DNA of 23,315 nt from JBDHRG01 sp039807445 (GCA_039807445.1 JBDHRG010000037.1:1-23315), one strand, 5' to 3'. Shown: positions 1 to 7,271, counted from the first letter of the stretch. The notes: generated by a model from the sequence alone, not told the origin. Translations and numbers: made by a program.

Positions 1-123
1 TACGCCAAGGCTCCTGCCCGCAAGAAGCCGCCCAAGCCTGCCGTCAAGCGCGTGCATGACCCCAAGAAACCTCATGTCGCGCTGTCTCGCTTGCTCGCAC
101 AAGAGAAGGCGGGTTCACCTTGA
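1..123 (+). CDS. C-terminal end of an unidentified Lys/Pro/Ala-rich protein (5' truncated by window)
   Basis: Frame 1 is open from the first base to a TGA at 121-123 and gives 40 residues ending in LLAQEKAGSP. The visible part is strongly basic, with KK, KP and PK pairs (ARKKPPKPAVKR, then HDPKKPHVA). This is a typical disordered nucleic-acid-binding tail, as found at the ends of some transposases, histone-like proteins and ribosome-associated proteins. No domain can be recognised and no family is claimed. A TTG overlapping the stop could begin a downstream frame (120-464), but that frame has no family resemblance and is probably spurious. Confidence 0.5.
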   Translation, partial: YAKAPARKKPPKPAVKRVHDPKKPHVALSRLLAQEKAGSP

Positions 124-375
124 AATCACTCGCGCAGATACCTCACACAGGTCAGACCGGCGGCAGGGAAACTCGAAGGGCTGTTTGTCGCGCCGCGTGC
201 GGGGCGACGCGCATTGAATGGAGCCCTGCCGAGCGGTTCGTATCCGGGGCCGTGCCGGCTCGCAGTCCGAGCACAACAAGCCCGACTGTAGATATGCAGT
301 CCGACCATCCATGTGGGCCATCTGACGCCGCTTCAGATCGTTGCAACGGAACCGATCTCATGCCAGCGCTCGTGC
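124..375. other. No gene seen upstream of the cyclase promoter
   Basis: Several overlapping frames are open here on both strands, but none has a convincing ribosome binding site or recognisable protein content. The interval separates the basic tail protein from the cyclase promoter. I see no repeats or RNA gene in it. Confidence 0.4.
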
Positions 376-403
376 TTGACAGGAGGGGAAGTCCCTGTAG
401 AAG
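376..403 (+). promoter_or_regulatory. Sigma-70-like promoter for the adenylate cyclase
   Basis: A perfect -35 box TTGACA (376-381) is followed after 16 bp by TAGAAG (398-403), 4/6 to the -10 consensus. Predicted initiation near 410 gives a leader of about 25 nt to the ATG at 436, which supports that start codon. Most of the spacer and the -10 box lie in a tandem 12-bp repeat. Confidence 0.5.
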
Positions 404-411
404 TCCCTGTA
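388..411 (+). repeat. Tandem 12-bp repeat (GAAGTCCCTGTA x2)
   Basis: Two exact adjacent copies of GAAGTCCCTGTA occupy 388-399 and 400-411, immediately downstream of the TTGACA box. They could be a regulator site or a slippage duplication. Confidence 0.7.
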
Positions 412-435
412 AACAGCCCTGGGGCAATATCCGCC

Positions 436-1674
436 ATGGAAAACGCAACCTCTTCATCTCTTGAAGCAAGAATTCTTGGTTCGTTCTTTACGCGTTTCAG
501 ACTGGAGCTGTTCAGTAATTCAGCTCACTTTCCGATCGTCGATATTCTGTTTGAACTGCTCATAAAGGGACCGCTGGATTATCTGCGTACGCCCGACCTG
601 TACGCGATTACAATCGCCGCCTTAGCTCAGGCTTATTGGCTGACACGTTGGCGAAGTACTCTCCATCCACGTCGCTTTTGGGGCAATTTGATCGGACCGG
701 CTTTGTACACCTTGGCTGAAGTTCTATTGGAAGGATTTCACTTTTTTTCTGCTCCACACCATCTGGTCTATTGGAGTTTTGCCCTTGCGATCGGCGCTTT
801 GCAAACACTGCGATTTAGATTGCCGACCATCTTTGGTGCCGCAATTGTTGTGATTGAAAATATGACGCGTACCTCGATTATTTTCTTTATGTACGCTATT
901 TTTGAAGCATATGCCAATCCGACGCAAACATCCTCATTGGGTAATTTTTTCAATGATGCCAGCCATCAGTTTATTGGATTGACAGTGCTCTTTCTCGGCC
1001 TCAGTATCGGTCTTGCCAATCTCACAGCAAATCGCTATCTGAATCTGTTGCAGCAAACTTCGATACAACTCAGAACATATTCAGAGTGGCTGTTAGGTCG
1101 TGACTTGCTCACTCAAACCTTCACCAACCCGTCTGCCTTGAGCCTGACAAGACGTGAACGTGCAGTGTTATTCATGGACATTCGTGGCTTTACGCGCTGG
1201 AGTGAAGCGCAATCTCCTGAAGCTGTAGTAAATCTATTGAACAACTATTACCAGATTGCAGAGTCTGTTCTCGCCTGCCATGGAACTATCAAATTCAAGC
1301 TGTCTGCGGATGAGGTAATGGCTGTTTTCCCAACTGTTGATTCAGCTCTTCATGCGGCGCTTGAGCTTCGCGAGCACGTGAGTCAATCCCTGTCAAACAA
1401 GCATCTTGGTGTAGGCATTGGGCTGCATATCGGTCCATTGGTTGAAGGGCTTCTAGGAAGCACAGGGGTCAAATTCTATGATGTTATTGGTGATACGGTC
1501 AACACGGCCAAGCGTATCGAAAGCGCGGCTCGTGCTGGCGAAGTGCTGATTTCGGAAAGCGTCCGAAACATGATGGATCAAACATTCCGTGCTGACATCA
1601 AGCACTGGATTGATGCCAAAGGAAAAGAAAATTCTTTAGCCGTATATTCGCTGGAAGGTCGAAGCGTGAGTTAA
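436..1674 (+). CDS. Membrane-anchored class III adenylate/guanylate cyclase
   Basis: Predicted to make cAMP from ATP at the inner membrane (412 aa). Roughly residues 30-210 hold several hydrophobic segments (for example IIFFMYAIF and LTVLFLGLSIGLANL), followed by a linker and a C-terminal CHD cyclase domain. The key class III residues are visible: metal-binding Asp in FMDIRGF (D248) and KLSADEV (D292), a Lys just before it (IKFKL), and YDVIGDTVN followed by AKR, which gives the adenine-selecting Asp plus the transition-state Asn and Arg. YDVIG rather than a Cys at that position favours ATP over GTP. The ATG at 436 was chosen because a promoter with TTGACA ends just upstream; an in-frame ATG at 313 lies before that promoter. 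The gene is clearly more AT-rich and uses different codons from all its neighbours, which suggests recent acquisition. Confidence 0.92.
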   Translation: MENATSSSLEARILGSFFTRFRLELFSNSAHFPIVDILFELLIKGPLDYLRTPDLYAITIAALAQAYWLTRWRSTLHPRRFWGNLIGPALYTLAEVLLEGFHFFSAPHHLVYWSFALAIGALQTLRFRLPTIFGAAIVVIENMTRTSIIFFMYAIFEAYANPTQTSSLGNFFNDASHQFIGLTVLFLGLSIGLANLTANRYLNLLQQTSIQLRTYSEWLLGRDLLTQTFTNPSALSLTRRERAVLFMDIRGFTRWSEAQSPEAVVNLLNNYYQIAESVLACHGTIKFKLSADEVMAVFPTVDSALHAALELREHVSQSLSNKHLGVGIGLHIGPLVEGLLGSTGVKFYDVIGDTVNTAKRIESAARAGEVLISESVRNMMDQTFRADIKHWIDAKGKENSLAVYSLEGRSVS

Positions 1675-1798
1675 TCCACGCATGGGGTCGACAACGCAGC
1701 AGGAGAAAGGAATGGGCACCGCGGACGCTTTCCGCGACGGAGGAGAGCGTCGGTCCGCCCCGCAGACCCGCGGCCGGCGGCTCGGCACGGGCCGGTGC

Positions 1799-1804
1799 TA
1801 GACT
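1799..1804 (+). promoter_or_regulatory. -10-like element TAGACT before the flavoprotein gene
   Basis: TAGACT lies 24 bp before the ATG at 1829. It is followed by a small hairpin CCGGC-TTTT-GCCGG (1806-1819) in the predicted leader. No good -35 box is visible. Similar TANNCT boxes lie about 25-36 bp before other plus-strand starts in this window. Confidence 0.35.
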
Positions 1805-1828
1805 GCCGGCTTTTGCCGGGGGCGCACG

Positions 1829-3073
1829 ATGGCGTCGGACAGCACGCATTCCCGCTTGGCCGTCGTGATCGGCGGCGGTCCGGCCGGGCTGATGGCCGCG
1901 GAGGTTCTGGTCCAGGGCGGCGTGCGGGTCGAGCTCTTCGATGCGATGCCCTCGGTCGGGCGCAAGTTCCTGTTGGCCGGCGTGGGTGGGATGAACATCA
2001 CCCATTCCGAGCCGCGCGAGCCCTTCCTGGCGCGCTACGGCGCGCGCCGCGCGGCGCTCGAGCCGCTGCTGGCGGCCTTCGGCGCCGAGGCGTTGCGCGA
2101 GTGGGTACACGGGCTCGGCATGGAAACTTTCGTCGGCAGCTCGGGGCGGGTGTTCCCGGCCGGGATGAAGGCGGCGCCGCTGCTGCGCGCCTGGCTGATG
2201 CGGCTGCGCGAGGCCGGCGTGCGCTTCCACGTGCGCCACCGCTGGCTGGGCTGGGACGCGCGCGGGGCGCTGCGCTTCGCCACGCCGCAGGGCGAGCAGG
2301 CAGTGCGGGCGGATGCGGTGGTGCTGGCGCTCGGCGGCGGCAGCTGGACGCGGCTCGGCTCGGACGGCGCCTGGGCAGCGCTGCTGGCGGCGCGCGGCGT
2401 GACGGTGGCGGCGCTGCGGCCCGCGAACTGCGGCTTCGACGTCGGCTGGAGCGTGCACTTCGCATCGCGTTTCGCCGGGCAGCCGGCCAAGCCGGTGGCC
2501 GTAACCTTCACCGACGTCGACGGTGTCGTGCAGCGTCGCCGGGGCGAGTTCGTGATCACGGCGAACGGGATCGAGGGCGGCTTGGTGTACGCGCTGTCGG
2601 CAGGGTTGCGCGATGCGATCGAGGCGCGGGGGGACGTGCGGGTCCACCTCGACCTGGCCCCCGACCGCGCGCCCGAGGCGCTCGCCGCGGCGCTGGCGCG
2701 CCCGCGCGGCAAGGACTCGCTGGCCAGCCATCTCCGCAAACGGGCAGGCATCGAGGGGGTCAAGGCCGGGCTGCTGCGCGAATGCGCCCCGCCGGAGGCT
2801 TTCACCGAGCCCGCCCGCCTCGCTGCGGCGATCAAGGCGCTGGCGCTGCGCCTGGTCGCGCCGCGCCCGCTCGACGAGGCGATCAGCAGCGCCGGCGGTG
2901 TCGCCTTCGAGGCGCTCGATGCGCGGCTGATGCTGCGCGCACTGCCAGGGGTGTTCTGCGCCGGCGAGATGCTCGACTGGGAAGCGCCGACGGGGGGATA
3001 CCTGCTGACCGCCTGCTTCGCCAGCGGCCGTGCCGCCGGCCTGGGCGCCTTGGCCTGGCTCGGCGGCGGCTGA
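1829..3073 (+). CDS. NAD(P)/FAD-dependent flavoprotein, HI0933/BaiN-like (TIGR03862 type)
   Basis: A 414-aa flavoprotein of the HI0933-like group. It starts with an FAD-binding Rossmann motif VIGGGPAGLMAAE (near residues 13-25), followed by the family signatures GVGGMNITHSE and LALGGGSWTRLGSDG, and ends with a second FAD-contact segment in which GVFCAGEMLDWEAPTGGY is typical. Members of this family are predicted oxidoreductases; the physiological substrate is unknown in most bacteria. The ATG is preceded by a G-rich stretch GGGGGCG as ribosome binding site. It is probably monocistronic or co-transcribed with the DM13 gene, 53 bp downstream, although that gene has its own -10-like box. Confidence 0.9.
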   Translation: MASDSTHSRLAVVIGGGPAGLMAAEVLVQGGVRVELFDAMPSVGRKFLLAGVGGMNITHSEPREPFLARYGARRAALEPLLAAFGAEALREWVHGLGMETFVGSSGRVFPAGMKAAPLLRAWLMRLREAGVRFHVRHRWLGWDARGALRFATPQGEQAVRADAVVLALGGGSWTRLGSDGAWAALLAARGVTVAALRPANCGFDVGWSVHFASRFAGQPAKPVAVTFTDVDGVVQRRRGEFVITANGIEGGLVYALSAGLRDAIEARGDVRVHLDLAPDRAPEALAAALARPRGKDSLASHLRKRAGIEGVKAGLLRECAPPEAFTEPARLAAAIKALALRLVAPRPLDEAISSAGGVAFEALDARLMLRALPGVFCAGEMLDWEAPTGGYLLTACFASGRAAGLGALAWLGGG

Positions 3074-3089
3074 ACGCGTCTGCCTCGGC

Positions 3090-3095
3090 TACGCT
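3090..3095 (+). promoter_or_regulatory. -10-like element TACGCT before the DM13 gene
   Basis: TACGCT lies 31 bp before the ATG at 3127, just after the flavoprotein stop. A strong G-rich ribosome binding site (seven G then A then four G) follows. No clear -35 box. Confidence 0.3.
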
Positions 3096-3126
3096 CGAAC
3101 GGCAAGTCCGTCGGGGGGGAGGGGCG

Positions 3127-3612
3127 ATGGCGCGATCGGTCGGGGTCTTCATCTTCGGCGGGCTGCTCGGCCTGGTGGCCGGGTTCGCCGTCGGCATCTT
3201 CGTGTACCCGTACCTGTTCCTCGCCGACATCGTCGCCGAGGAGCAGGTGGCCGACCCGGGATCGCGCGAACTCGTCGCCCGGGGCACGTTCATCCACGCC
3301 GACCCTTCGGACCCGATCCACCACGGCAAGGGCGGCGTCAGCGTCTACCGCGGCCTGGTGCACCTCGAGGCCGATTTCGAGGTGGGGCCGGGGCCCAAGT
3401 TCCACGTCTACCTGGTGCCCGACAAGCGCGTGACGCCCGACACCGAGGTCGCGAAGACCATGTTCGTCGACCTCGGCCGACTCAAGGCCTTCCGGGGCAG
3501 CCAGAACTACCCGGTGCCCGCCGGCGTGGACCTGGCCGATTACGGCAGCGTGGTGATCTGGTGCGAGCAGTTCGGCGTGCTGATCTCGCCGGCCGCGCTG
3601 GCGTTCCGCTGA
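3127..3612 (+). CDS. DM13 domain-containing membrane-anchored protein
   Basis: A 161-aa protein with one N-terminal transmembrane helix or uncleaved signal anchor (about residues 5-30, FIFGGLLGLVAGFAVGIF) and a periplasmic DM13 domain. The DM13 features are GTFIHADPSDPIHHGKGGVS, a hydrophobic strand LEADFEVGPGPKFHVYLVP, and the C-terminal VVIWCEQFGVLIS with its conserved Trp-Cys. DM13 domains are thought to take part in electron transfer or redox chemistry at the cell surface, with the Cys as a possible cofactor ligand; the actual partner here is unknown. The start has a very strong G/A-rich ribosome binding site. Confidence 0.88.
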   Translation: MARSVGVFIFGGLLGLVAGFAVGIFVYPYLFLADIVAEEQVADPGSRELVARGTFIHADPSDPIHHGKGGVSVYRGLVHLEADFEVGPGPKFHVYLVPDKRVTPDTEVAKTMFVDLGRLKAFRGSQNYPVPAGVDLADYGSVVIWCEQFGVLISPAALAFR

Positions 3613-3688
3613 GCGATCACCGGGTGATGCCGTGCGTGGTGCCGGGGGCGCTCGACCCGTTCGACCGTCCGTTGTGATTTTGCCGCGC

Positions 3689-3715
3689 TAAGCTGGAGCG
3701 ATCCGAAGCTCCAGC
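3689..3715 (+). promoter_or_regulatory. -10-like TAAGCT and leader hairpin before peroxiredoxin
   Basis: TAAGCT (3689-3694) lies 36 bp before the ATG. Overlapping it, GCTGGAG (3692-3698) and CTCCAGC (3709-3715) form a 7-bp inverted repeat with a 10-nt loop. It could be an operator across the start point or a leader hairpin. It has no resemblance to a canonical OxyR site that I can support. Confidence 0.35.
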
Positions 3716-3730
3716 GGAGAGGGCGCGAGC

Positions 3731-4240
3731 ATGAGCATCAAGGTCGGCGATCGTCTGCCCGAGGGCAGCCTGAGCGAGTTCATCGAGGTGGAAACCGAGG
3801 GCTGCAGCCTCGGTCCCAACACCTTCAGCGTGCAGGACCTGGTCAAGGGCAGGCGTATCGTCATCTTCGGCCTGCCCGGCGCCTTTACCCCGACGTGCTC
3901 CGCCAAGCACGTGCCGGGCTACGTCGCCCGGGCCGATGCACTGAAGGCACGGGGTGTCGACGAGATCTGGTGCCTGTCGGTCAACGACGCCTTCGTCATG
4001 GGCGCCTGGGCGAAAGACCAGAGGGCTGCCGGCAAGGTACGCATGATGGCCGACGGCAGCGCCGAGTACGCGAAGGCGCTGGGGCTGGAGCTCGACCTCA
4101 CCGCGCGCGGCATGGGCATGCGCTGCCAGCGCTTCTCGATGCTGGTCGAAGACGGCGTGGTGAAAACGCTCGATGTCGAGGCACCCGGCAAGTTCGAGGT
4201 CAGCGATGCGGACACGATGCTGAAGCGCCTGGAGGCCTGA
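3731..4240 (+). CDS. Peroxiredoxin, Prx5 (AhpE/PMP20-like) family
   Basis: A 169-aa thiol peroxidase reducing H2O2 and organic hydroperoxides in the cytoplasm. The Prx5 signature PGAFTPTCSAKHVPGY contains the peroxidatic Cys56 with the conserved Pro/Thr pair. Further hallmarks are CLSVNDAFVMGAW and MGMRCQRFSMLVEDGVV. Length and motif order match stand-alone Prx5 proteins; no glutaredoxin domain is fused, so the reductant (glutathione/glutaredoxin or thioredoxin) is supplied elsewhere. The gene has a GGAGAGGGCGCGAGC leader with a ribosome binding site, its own -10-like box, and is followed closely by the CHAP amidase gene. Confidence 0.95.
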   Translation: MSIKVGDRLPEGSLSEFIEVETEGCSLGPNTFSVQDLVKGRRIVIFGLPGAFTPTCSAKHVPGYVARADALKARGVDEIWCLSVNDAFVMGAWAKDQRAAGKVRMMADGSAEYAKALGLELDLTARGMGMRCQRFSMLVEDGVVKTLDVEAPGKFEVSDADTMLKRLEA

Positions 4241-4307
4241 TTTGCGCGGGCCGGCGGATGGGGACGGCCGCACCGCCAGCAGACGAGCGCGCTCACGGGG
4301 ATGGCGC

Positions 4308-4976
4308 ATGCCGGCGAGCCTCGCAGGGGGCCGACGGGGGGACTGGATGATCGCGGCCTGGCTGGCCGCGGCGCTGCTCGTCAGCGCGTTCGCCTGGCCG
4401 GCTGCGACCGCGGCGCAGGCGACACTGCCGCCGGCGTGCCGCACCGATTGCGCGGCGCCGTTCGGCACGGTTCTCGGCACGGCGCCGGGCGGCGTGCCGG
4501 CGTATTCCAACTGCAGCGCCAAGTGCTTCGTGCCCGCACCGAACCGCGCGGGCGGCACCTATACCGGCATCCGCTGGCAATGCGTCGAGTTCGCGCGCCG
4601 CTGGCTGCTCGAGAACCGCGGCGTGGTCTACGGTGATGTCGACACCGCTGCCGACCTGTGGGGCAAGGTCGACACCGTGACCCGCGTCGCCGATGCCCGC
4701 CAGTTCCGGCTGCGGGCCTACGTCAACGGCTCGGCCGAGCCGCCGCGGCCCGGCGATCTGCTGGTCTACGCCAGCGAATACCTGGGCACCGGCCATGTCG
4801 CGGTGGTGACCGAGGTCGACCGCGACGCGGGCACCGTCGCGGTCGCCGAGCAGAATTTCCGCAACGAGCCCTGGCCGGCGGATTACGCACGGCGGATCGC
4901 GCTCGTTCAGCGCGACGGGGCTTACTGGCTACTGGATGCGTACCTGCTCGGCTGGAAGCGCGTGGTGAACGATTGA
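4308..4976 (+). CDS. Secreted CHAP-domain amidase, related to the glutathionylspermidine amidase domain
   Basis: 222 aa. The N-terminal hydrophobic segment (MIAAWLAAALLVSAFAWPA, ending ATAAQA) is a signal peptide, so the protein is exported. The CHAP domain has the nucleophile in WQCVEFARRWLLENRGVV (Cys92) and the catalytic His in GTGHVAVV (His163), followed by AEQN. This pattern closely resembles the amidase half of bacterial glutathionylspermidine synthetase/amidase (WQCVEFARR, TGHVAI, AEQN) more than phage endolysin CHAP domains. Cysteine pairs near the mature N-terminus (ACRTDC, NCSAKC) suggest disulfides. Possible roles are hydrolysis of peptidoglycan cross-bridges or of gamma-glutamyl/glutathione amides in the periplasm; the substrate is not provable. 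The ATG at 4308 was chosen because it keeps positive charge before the hydrophobic core. 4347 has a stronger GGGGGG ribosome binding site and is a real alternative. Confidence 0.85.
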   Translation: MPASLAGGRRGDWMIAAWLAAALLVSAFAWPAATAAQATLPPACRTDCAAPFGTVLGTAPGGVPAYSNCSAKCFVPAPNRAGGTYTGIRWQCVEFARRWLLENRGVVYGDVDTAADLWGKVDTVTRVADARQFRLRAYVNGSAEPPRPGDLLVYASEYLGTGHVAVVTEVDRDAGTVAVAEQNFRNEPWPADYARRIALVQRDGAYWLLDAYLLGWKRVVND

Positions 4977-5055
4977 AGCTCCCGCACCGGTCGGCTCGCC
5001 ACGTTCGTTGGCATGCGACGGGTGCGGGCGGAGCCTGTCGAGGATGGAGGAAGCC

Positions 5056-5526
5056 ATGGCTGTGAAAGCGATTCCCGACGGCTACCATGCCGTCACGCCG
5101 TACCTGGCGGTGCGCGACGCCGCGGCGGCGATCGAGTTCTACCGACAGGCCTTCGGCGCCGTCGAGCTGATGCGCTTTGCCGCCCCCGGCGGCAAGATCG
5201 GTCACGCCGAAGTGCGCATCGGCGACTCGCCGGTGATGCTCGCCGACGAAATGCCCGACATGGATTGTCGCGGACCGCAGTCGCTCGGCGGCACCTCGGT
5301 GAGCCTGCTGGTCTACGTCGAGGACGTCGATGCGCGCTTCGCCCGAGCCATCGCCGCCGGTGCGACCGAGCGCCGTCCGGTCGCGGACCAGTTCTGGGGC
5401 GACCGCGCCGGCACGCTCGAGGACCCCTTCGGCCACGTCTGGACGCTGGCGACGCATATCGAGGACGTGCCGCTCGACGAAATGCAGCGGCGCCTCGCCG
5501 AGATGATGGGCAGGGCCGGGCAGTGA
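5056..5526 (+). CDS. VOC-family (glyoxalase/PhnB-like) protein
   Basis: 156 aa with the paired beta-alpha-beta-beta-beta modules of the vicinal oxygen chelate superfamily. The first module is VTPYLAVRDAAAAIEFYRQAFGA; the second ends EDPFGHVWTLATH. This is the PhnB-like/YdcJ-like subgroup, often annotated glyoxalase/bleomycin resistance protein, for which no general substrate is known. The metal-ligand candidates are the His in GHAEVRIG and the His in FGHVW. The ATG at 5056 is preceded by a textbook GGAGG at 5046-5050. The gene lies 79 bp after the amidase and 90 bp before yccF, so a shared transcript is possible. Confidence 0.88.
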   Translation: MAVKAIPDGYHAVTPYLAVRDAAAAIEFYRQAFGAVELMRFAAPGGKIGHAEVRIGDSPVMLADEMPDMDCRGPQSLGGTSVSLLVYVEDVDARFARAIAAGATERRPVADQFWGDRAGTLEDPFGHVWTLATHIEDVPLDEMQRRLAEMMGRAGQ

Positions 5527-5616
5527 TCCCGGAGCAGGAGTCGGGCGCCGTGCTTGCATGTCCGCGCGGCGCCCCGATCTCCTGGAACTGACCCCGAGCA
5601 TCCGGAGAAACCCGAA

Positions 5617-6072
5617 ATGAGCACCCTTCTCAACCTGCTGTGGTTCATCCTCGGCGGTTTCATCATGGGGCTGGCCTGGTGGCTGGCTGGCGCGCTCGCC
5701 TTCGTCTCGATCGCCGGCATTCCGTGGGGGAGGGCATGCTTCGTGATCGGCGGCTTCTCGTTCTGGCCCTTCGGCCAGGAGGCGATCCGTCGCGACGAAC
5801 TGTCCGGGCGCGAAGACATCGGCACCGGCGCGCTCGGCTTCGTCGGCAACGTGGTGTGGTTCGTGCTGTTCGGCTGGTGGCTGGCGCTCGGCCACGTGAT
5901 GTCGGCCATCGCCAACGCGGTGACGATCATCGGCATCCCGTTCGCGTGGCAGCACCTGAAGCTCGCCGGCATTTCGCTGGCGCCGATCGGTGCGACCGTC
6001 GTCGACAAGGACATGGCCGAGGCGGCGCGGCTGGCGAACGCGCGCGAGCGCGTCGCGAACCTGCGCCGCTGA
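5617..6072 (+). CDS. YccF-family inner-membrane protein
   Basis: 151 aa, matching the length of E. coli YccF. Two repeated YccF modules are visible: the first has IAGIPWGRACFVIGGFSFWPFG and the second IIGIPFAWQHLKLAGISLAPIG, each preceded by hydrophobic helices (LLWFILGGFIMGLAWWLAGAL and GNVVWFVLFGWWLALGHVM). This is an integral membrane protein of unknown function in all species. The ATG at 5617 has GGAG ten bases upstream, and the family consistently starts with a sequence like STLLNLLWFILGG. Confidence 0.92.
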   Translation: MSTLLNLLWFILGGFIMGLAWWLAGALAFVSIAGIPWGRACFVIGGFSFWPFGQEAIRRDELSGREDIGTGALGFVGNVVWFVLFGWWLALGHVMSAIANAVTIIGIPFAWQHLKLAGISLAPIGATVVDKDMAEAARLANARERVANLRR

Positions 6073-6112
6073 AGCCGGGCGAAAAGCGCAAACCGCGACG
6101 TGCCACCCTCGC

Positions 6113-6532
6113 TCAGCGCCCTGTTCCGCAATCGACCCAGTTCAGTCCCGGGACGCGCGTGAAGCCCCGGTCGGCGCTGAGGAAGACGTGATCAGCGCCG
6201 AGCTTCAGGCAGCAGGCGGCTTGCAACGCATCGGGTGTGCGCAGGCCGTGACGGGCGCGCAGCACGGTGGCGAGCTCGACCGCTTCGCGGTCGAGCTCGC
6301 TCCAGAGCAGGTCCGGCAGCGCAAAGAACTCGTCGTAGCGCGCCAGCACATCGCGAGCCCCGTCGCGTAGCGGCTTGGCCCGACATTCGAGCCACGACAG
6401 GCGGCTCAAGGCTAGGCGGGCATACGGATGTTGCCCGGCCAGCTCGGCCAGCCGCCGGCGCACTTCGCTGGTGTGTGGCTCCTTCGCCTCGAGCAGGTAG
6501 ATCAGCGCGTTCGCGTCGAGAAACAGTCTCAC
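6113..6532 (-). CDS. vapC: PIN-domain ribonuclease toxin (VapC-like)
   Basis: 139 aa. The N-terminal RLFLDANALIYLLE is the PIN first strand with the metal-binding Asp; the other acidic residues are the Glu in WLECRAKP, the Asp in RTPDALQAA and the Asp in LSADRGF. These four make up the Mg/Mn-dependent RNase site of VapC toxins, which usually cut tRNA or rRNA. It begins with GTG at 6532-6530, which overlaps the antitoxin stop as GTGA, so the two are translationally coupled. The longer upstream open frame is antitoxin sequence read in another frame. It is convergent with yccF. Confidence 0.92.
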   Translation of the reverse strand: MRLFLDANALIYLLEAKEPHTSEVRRRLAELAGQHPYARLALSRLSWLECRAKPLRDGARDVLARYDEFFALPDLLWSELDREAVELATVLRARHGLRTPDALQAACCLKLGADHVFLSADRGFTRVPGLNWVDCGTGR

Positions 6533-6816
6533 GGCGTATCCCAGCTCTCGCGTTCGCGGCCGAGCTCGGCGTCGATCTCGTCGGGGCTGCGCGTCTGCAG
6601 GCTGGGGGTGGCGAGCAGCCAGTCGAGCGCGGACGCACCCTGCGTCTGTTCTTTGGCTCGAGCGGCGAGCCTTGTCAGGCGATCGTAGTCGGCTTCGCTC
6701 AGCACCACGCACGCCGGACGGTTGCGGTGCAGGATGTGCACCGGCCCGTGCTGAAGCGGCTGCTCCAGCGCGGCGAGGCCGCGGCGCTTCAGTTCGCTGG
6801 CCGGCAGGGTATTCAT
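6529..6816 (-). CDS. Phd/YefM-type antitoxin
   Basis: 95 aa. The N-terminal half is the Phd/YefM fold (NTLPASELKRRGLAALEQ, then VHILHRNRPACVVLSEADYDRL), which dimerises and binds operator DNA. The C-terminal half (SLQTRSPDEIDAELGREREE-like acidic helix ending SWDTP) should wrap and inhibit the PIN toxin encoded immediately downstream with a 4-bp overlap. Pairing of a Phd-fold antitoxin with a PIN toxin is common in proteobacteria. Upstream repeats of GTAC fit autoregulation. The pair lies directly behind ilvN. Confidence 0.9.
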   Translation of the reverse strand: MNTLPASELKRRGLAALEQPLQHGPVHILHRNRPACVVLSEADYDRLTRLAARAKEQTQGASALDWLLATPSLQTRSPDEIDAELGRERESWDTP

Positions 6817-6828
6817 CGGCGCATCCCC

Positions 6829-6876
6829 GTACTTGAATCAGTACCTATTTTAGTACCCGATCGCCGCTTCATTCAC
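6829..6876 (-). promoter_or_regulatory. Promoter and triple-GTAC operator of the PIN toxin/antitoxin pair
   Basis: On the minus strand, -10 TAAAAT lies at 6852-6847 with a weak -35 GTGAAT at 6876-6871 (18-bp spacer). The -35 overlaps the ilvN stop codon. Three GTAC palindromes at 6829, 6841 and 6853 repeat with an exact 12-bp period; two of them flank the -10 box. This is the expected form of an antitoxin autorepression site. Confidence 0.6.
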
Positions 6877-7271
6877 CGCGGACTGCGCAGACGTGCAGGT
6901 TGCGCACCCGCGCCGGTGTCGCTGTCGGCTCCGGCGGGCAAGTACGGGCGCTTGCCCATCCTTGCAGCGGAACCGCCTCGAGCCCCCGGCCGGAAGAGGC
7001 GCTCGAGCTGGGCGAAGACTTCGTGGTCGGGGCCGTGGCGCTCGAGCGCGAGCACGTCTTCGAGCTTCTCGACCTGGCGGACCATCTGCTCGAGGCGCGC
7101 GTCCTCGGCGACCTGCAGCCAGATGCGGCTGTGGCGGCCGTCGCCGATCGGCATGCAGACGATGCCCTCGACGTTGTAGGCGCGGCGCGCGAACAGGCCG
7201 CAGACGTGCGACATCACGCCGGCGTGGTTGTTGACGGTGAGCTCGAGCACCGCGGTGGCGTTGAGGGTCAT
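6873..7271 (-). CDS. ilvN: Acetolactate synthase small (regulatory) subunit IlvN
   Basis: The ACT-domain subunit that activates IlvB and confers feedback control by branched-chain amino acids. Residues 1-90 match E. coli IlvN closely (LELTVNNHAGVMSHVCGLFARRAYNVEGIVCMPIG, then HSRIWLQV and RLEQMVRQVEKLEDVL), a single ACT domain, unlike the larger two-domain IlvH. The protein is 132 aa against about 96 in E. coli; the extra 35 or so residues after QLERLFRPGA are low-complexity and may be a lineage-specific tail or neutral read-on. It starts 3 bp after the ilvB stop, so the two subunits are made from one mRNA in the attenuator-controlled operon. Confidence 0.93.
   Translation of the reverse strand: MTLNATAVLELTVNNHAGVMSHVCGLFARRAYNVEGIVCMPIGDGRHSRIWLQVAEDARLEQMVRQVEKLEDVLALERHGPDHEVFAQLERLFRPGARGGSAARMGKRPYLPAGADSDTGAGAQPARLRSPR

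Noticed and set aside
120..464. 114-codon frame on the plus strand overlapping the cyclase start
   Set aside because: Starts with TTG on a stop codon, has no family resemblance or ribosome binding site, and its end lies inside the cyclase gene.
1724..1758. Possible terminator after the cyclase (GACGCT/AGCGTC and GCGGAC/GTCCGC)
   Set aside because: The stems compete, have bulges, and no T-run follows.
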